A DNA stretch of 64,000 bases from Pseudomonas brassicacearum. Its GTDB lineage: Bacteria > Pseudomonadota > Gammaproteobacteria > Pseudomonadales > Pseudomonadaceae. Location of the stretch: the NCBI RefSeq assembly GCF_003732265.1, contig NZ_MOBK01000001.1, positions 1,054,001-1,118,000 of the forward strand, in the 5' to 3' direction. The notes beneath the pieces are model-generated. The model was not told the DNA's origin. It was given only the letters and a program-made list of their open reading frames with translations, and did no database searches. Of this stretch, positions 61,194-64,000 are shown piece after piece (the stretch's first letter is position 1; every line of letters begins with the position of its first letter). Made by a program: the position numbers and the translations under genes.

Positions 61194-61258
61194 TTTCAGC
61201 AAATGCCCGGACAGATAATTGAACATATATTCATTATTTGTCCATATATTTGCTGAAA
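61194..61258. promoter_or_regulatory. Large inverted repeat enclosing the MDR-gene operator
   Basis: TTTCAGCAAAT (61194-61204) is repeated inverted as ATTTGCTGAAA (61248-61258), a perfect 11-base pair. It encloses the 23-bp element at 61221-61243. The whole lies 24-88 bases before the gene start at 61170. Confidence 0.45.
61221..61243. promoter_or_regulatory. Candidate dit regulon operator (upstream of MDR dehydrogenase)
   Basis: GAACA-N13-TGTCC flanked by T and A, 51 bases before the start at 61170. It is the last copy in the window and marks the likely right edge of the regulon. Confidence 0.5.
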
Positions 61259-61440
61259 TCAACCGCCAATGCGCCTGCTTACCGTAAGAAAGAGCAGGCA
61301 TCCTGGCAGGATGCCAAGGGACAACAACCCAGCGAAGCAACGCTGGCCAGCCCCCTACGTCGGCGCTTTCCTCAAAGAAACGCCGGGTGAGCTATACCCA
61401 AAGATCCTGCAATGTACTTTCCGAGTACAGGAGGTTGATC

Positions 61441-61887
61441 ATGAAATCGAGAACCCAATCGGCGGCTCTCATAGCCGCTGTGATGCTCTTCGGCTGTACG
61501 ACTTCATCTAACCAGACCGTCACCATTCCCTTGAATGCCACGCAGCGCAACCTCGGCCAGATTGGCAATACGACGTTGGCCATTCAGGGCAACGAGACAG
61601 CCTTTTCCTTCTTCATCAGTGGAGTCCCGAGCGGAACCCTAAGACCCTTGAACCTCTATACGTTCATCAATAAAGGCAGCTGCGAACAGCCCGGGCCAGT
61701 CGCCTATGCAATGAATGACCGGATCAACACCAACCGTATTTCCGCAACGCGTGGCTGGACCTATTCGCGTAGTGCGCCAGTGGCAATGTCAGAGCTGTTT
61801 TCCGGTGGGTACTCGGTGGTTATCAGGACCACGCCGGCCGATGGCAACGTGGATATTTTCTGCGGGGATATCAAGCAACAACATTGA
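61441..61887 (+). CDS. Putative lipoprotein
   Basis: 148 residues from ATG 61441 with AGGAGG. Signal sequence SAALIAAVMLFGC ends in a lipobox with Cys19. The mature part is small and beta-rich (TTLAIQGNETAFSFFISG, TYSRSAPVAMSELFSGGYSVVIRT). No family recognised. It lies between the MDR gene and the 2-oxoacid oxidoreductase, and there is no sign it is part of the dit regulon. Confidence 0.8.
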   Translation: MKSRTQSAALIAAVMLFGCTTSSNQTVTIPLNATQRNLGQIGNTTLAIQGNETAFSFFISGVPSGTLRPLNLYTFINKGSCEQPGPVAYAMNDRINTNRISATRGWTYSRSAPVAMSELFSGGYSVVIRTTPADGNVDIFCGDIKQQH

Positions 61888-62077
61888 CGCCTCACCGGGA
61901 AACAACCCGTCTACGAAACCGTAAAAAACCCACTCGCATTCCGGTATCTGAATATCCAATACCACTTCGCTGTTTTTGTGATTTTACGATCCAAAACCCC
62001 CTCCCTAGACTCCGGCCTATAACTAGGCATCGCCGCTCTCCTGGCGCCGCCGTGACAATAAAGCCTGGAGGATGAAC

Positions 62078-64000
62078 ATGAGTGCGTCCCCGTCTCTGGA
62101 TGACAAATACATCCAGCACAGCGGAAAAGTTTTGCTCACCGGGATTCAGGCGCTGGTGCGTCTGCCTCTGATGCAGCGCCAACGCGACCTGGCCAGTGGT
62201 CTGAATACCGCCGGGTTCATTTCCGGCTATCGTGGTTCGCCACTGGGTGGTTTCGACCAGGCCTTGTGGAAGGCCCGTGACTATCTAAAGGAGCACCACA
62301 CGGTGTTCCATCCGGGCATGAACGAGGATCTCGCCGCCACATCGATCTGGGGGACACAGCAAGTCAATCTGTTCGAGGGTGCGACTTACGATGGCGTGTT
62401 CGGCATGTGGTATGGCAAAGGCCCGGGCGTGGACCGCTGCGGTGATGTGTTCCGCCACGCCAACGCTGCCGGCACCTCGCAATTTGGCGGTGTGCTGGCC
62501 ATCGCCGGTGATGACCATGGCGCCCGTTCCTCCTCGCTGCCCCATCAGACCGAACACATTTTCAAAGCGGTCATGATGCCGGTACTGGCGCCGTCGGGCG
62601 TGCAGGAATACCTCGACTACGGCATGCACGGCTGGGCCATGTCGCGTTATTCCGGTTGCTGGGTTGCCCTCAAAGCGGTGGCCGATACGGTGGAAAGCGC
62701 GGCCGTTGTCGACATCGATATTCATCGCGTACAGCCAATCATTCCCGATATCCCGCTGCCCGAAGGCGGCTTGAATATCCGCTGGCCTGACCCGCCCCTG
62801 GCGCAGGAACAACGCCTGCTTGAACACAAGCTATATGCCGCCCTCGCCTATGCCCGGGTCAACCGTCTCGACCGGATCGTGATGGACTCGCCGAAAGCAC
62901 GTATCGGCATTATCACGTCCGGAAAGTCATACCTCGACGTGTGCCAGGCGCTGAAAATCCTCGGCATCGACGAAACACTCGCGCAGCAGATCGGCCTTCG
63001 CGTGTACAAGGTCGGCATGGTATGGCCGCTGGTGGCTGAAGGCGTGCGGCAGTTTGCCGAGGGCCTGGAAGAAATCGTGGTGGTGGAAGAAAAACGCCAC
63101 ATGATCGAGTACCAGTTGAAGGAAGAACTCTACAACTGGCGCGAAGACGTTCGCCCGCGCATCGTCGGCAAGTTTGACGACAAGGGCGAATGGAGCCTGC
63201 CGCACACCGGGTGGTTGCTGCCGGCCACTAACGACCTGACCCCGGCGATGATCGCCCGTGCGCTGGCCAAGCGTATCTTGCGCCTGCATCAGAGCGGCGC
63301 GCTGCAAATCAGCCTGGCCGTGCTGGACGCGCAACTGGCCAGCAAAGGCCAGTTCAGCAACCTGATGGAACGGGTGCCCCACTACTGTTCCGGTTGCCCG
63401 CACAACACCTCGACCAAGGTCCCGCAGGGCAGTCGTGCGCTGGCCGGCATCGGCTGCCACTACATGGCGGCATGGATCTACCCGCAGACCCAGACCTTCA
63501 GCCAGATGGGCGGCGAAGGCGTGGCATGGATCGGCCAGGCGCCTTTCACCAAGACCCAGCACGTCTTCGCCAACCTGGGCGACGGCACCTATTTCCACTC
63601 CGGCATTCTTGCGATTCGCGCCGCTATCGCGGCCAAGGTGCAAATCACCTACAAAATTCTCTACAACGATGCCGTGGCCATGACCGGCGGACAACCCGTG
63701 GACGGCACCCTCAGCGTCGCGCAGATCAGCCGGCAGCTCGCGGCCGAAGGCGTACAGCGGATCGTGGTCGTCAGCGAGGATGTCGAAAAATACCAGTACA
63801 TCCATGACCTGGCAGACGGCGTGCCGGTGCTGCGTCGCGACAAGATGGATGAAGTGCAGGAACAGTTGCGCCAGTTCCAGGGTGTATCCGCAATTATCTA
63901 TGACCAGACCTGTGCCGCGGAAAAACGTCGGCGCCGTAAACGCGGCAAGTTCCCGGACCCGGCACGTCGGGTCGTGATCAACGAAGCGGTGTGTGAAGGC
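62078..64000 (+). CDS. Indolepyruvate/2-oxoacid ferredoxin oxidoreductase family protein (cut by window edge)
   Basis: 641 residues are seen; the frame is still open at 64000. ATG 62078 lies six bases after GGAGG (an ATG at 62072 overlaps that site). The N-terminal pyrimidine/core domain has GFISGYRGSPLGGFDQAL and GMWYGKGPGVDRCGD. CSGCPHNTSTKVP and a GIGCHYMAAW TPP segment come near 438-468, then GDGTYFHSG with the TPP-Mg site. It is the fused single-chain type of about 1150 residues, so some 45% is missing. It decarboxylates branched or aryl 2-oxoacids to acyl-CoA. Confidence 0.88.
   Translation, partial: MSASPSLDDKYIQHSGKVLLTGIQALVRLPLMQRQRDLASGLNTAGFISGYRGSPLGGFDQALWKARDYLKEHHTVFHPGMNEDLAATSIWGTQQVNLFEGATYDGVFGMWYGKGPGVDRCGDVFRHANAAGTSQFGGVLAIAGDDHGARSSSLPHQTEHIFKAVMMPVLAPSGVQEYLDYGMHGWAMSRYSGCWVALKAVADTVESAAVVDIDIHRVQPIIPDIPLPEGGLNIRWPDPPLAQEQRLLEHKLYAALAYARVNRLDRIVMDSPKARIGIITSGKSYLDVCQALKILGIDETLAQQIGLRVYKVGMVWPLVAEGVRQFAEGLEEIVVVEEKRHMIEYQLKEELYNWREDVRPRIVGKFDDKGEWSLPHTGWLLPATNDLTPAMIARALAKRILRLHQSGALQISLAVLDAQLASKGQFSNLMERVPHYCSGCPHNTSTKVPQGSRALAGIGCHYMAAWIYPQTQTFSQMGGEGVAWIGQAPFTKTQHVFANLGDGTYFHSGILAIRAAIAAKVQITYKILYNDAVAMTGGQPVDGTLSVAQISRQLAAEGVQRIVVVSEDVEKYQYIHDLADGVPVLRRDKMDEVQEQLRQFQGVSAIIYDQTCAAEKRRRRKRGKFPDPARRVVINEAVCEG

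Overview
The window reads as chromosome of a Pseudomonas (fluorescens/abietaniphila-like). It is GC-rich, with Shine-Dalgarno-led and tightly overlapped genes, and carries two REP-type repeats of the kind common in fluorescent pseudomonads. No rRNA, tRNA, CRISPR array, transposase or integrase was seen. Almost everything belongs to one large catabolic locus that I recognise as a dit (abietane diterpenoid / resin acid) cluster. The basis is the gene families, their order, and the roughly 9 kb that separates the ring-hydroxylating dioxygenase genes from their unusual ferredoxin gene. Symbols were transferred from memory of the P. abietaniphila dit cluster by order and family, without alignment.

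Layout. Positions 1-7954 (minus): acyl-CoA dehydrogenase end, amidohydrolase, P450 ditQ, CMD protein, thiolase ditO, hydroxyacyl-CoA dehydrogenase ditN, FAH hydrolase, amidohydrolase. Positions 8302-12557: TetR ditK, CoA ligase ditJ, SDR ditI, a DUF2889 protein. Positions 12642-23710: dioxygenase ditA2A1, ditH, ditG, a DUF35 protein and thiolase-fold ditF (plus strand), then ditR, ditE, ditD, ditC, ditB, ditA3 (minus). Positions 24124-27908 (plus): MFS transporter, [2Fe-2S] ferredoxin, ferredoxin reductase, SDR. Positions 27965-33768: SnoaL-like protein, second MFS, SDR, AttH/CrtC-like protein, second ditQ-like P450, divergent TetR. Positions 33850-45082 (minus): FAD desaturase, SDR, enoyl-CoA hydratase, VOC protein, MMPL/RND transporter, YCF48 protein, DUF1329 and DUF1302. 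Positions 45503-50340: degenerate SDR, EamA transporter, tyrosine phosphatase, APH kinase, amidohydrolase. Positions 50572-59215: second DUF1329/DUF1302 pair, ALDH, GMC oxidoreductase, [3Fe-4S] ferredoxin, third P450, TetR. Positions 59221-64000: LysR, quinone-oxidoreductase-like MDR, lipoprotein, 2-oxoacid:ferredoxin oxidoreductase (cut by the window end).

How it fits together (inference on the known dit scheme): uptake across the outer membrane (DUF1302/DUF1329, RND/YCF48) and inner membrane (MFS); CoA activation or P450 hydroxylation at C-7; oxidation to 7-oxodehydroabietate; ring dihydroxylation by DitA1A2A3; rearomatisation by DitB; extradiol cleavage by DitC; then C-C hydrolysis and beta-oxidation-like steps by FAH hydrolases, amidohydrolases, thiolases and SDRs.

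The most interesting signal is a 23-bp palindromic element (consensus TnnACA-N13-TGTnCA) found by eye in front of about ten transcription units across 58 kb. It looks like the operator of a single dit regulon. Other notable points are two transenvelope DUF1302/DUF1329 sets, an SDR that has lost its catalytic residues, a DUF35/thiolase-fold pair resembling steroid side-chain aldolases, and a kinase/phosphatase pair inside a catabolic operon.
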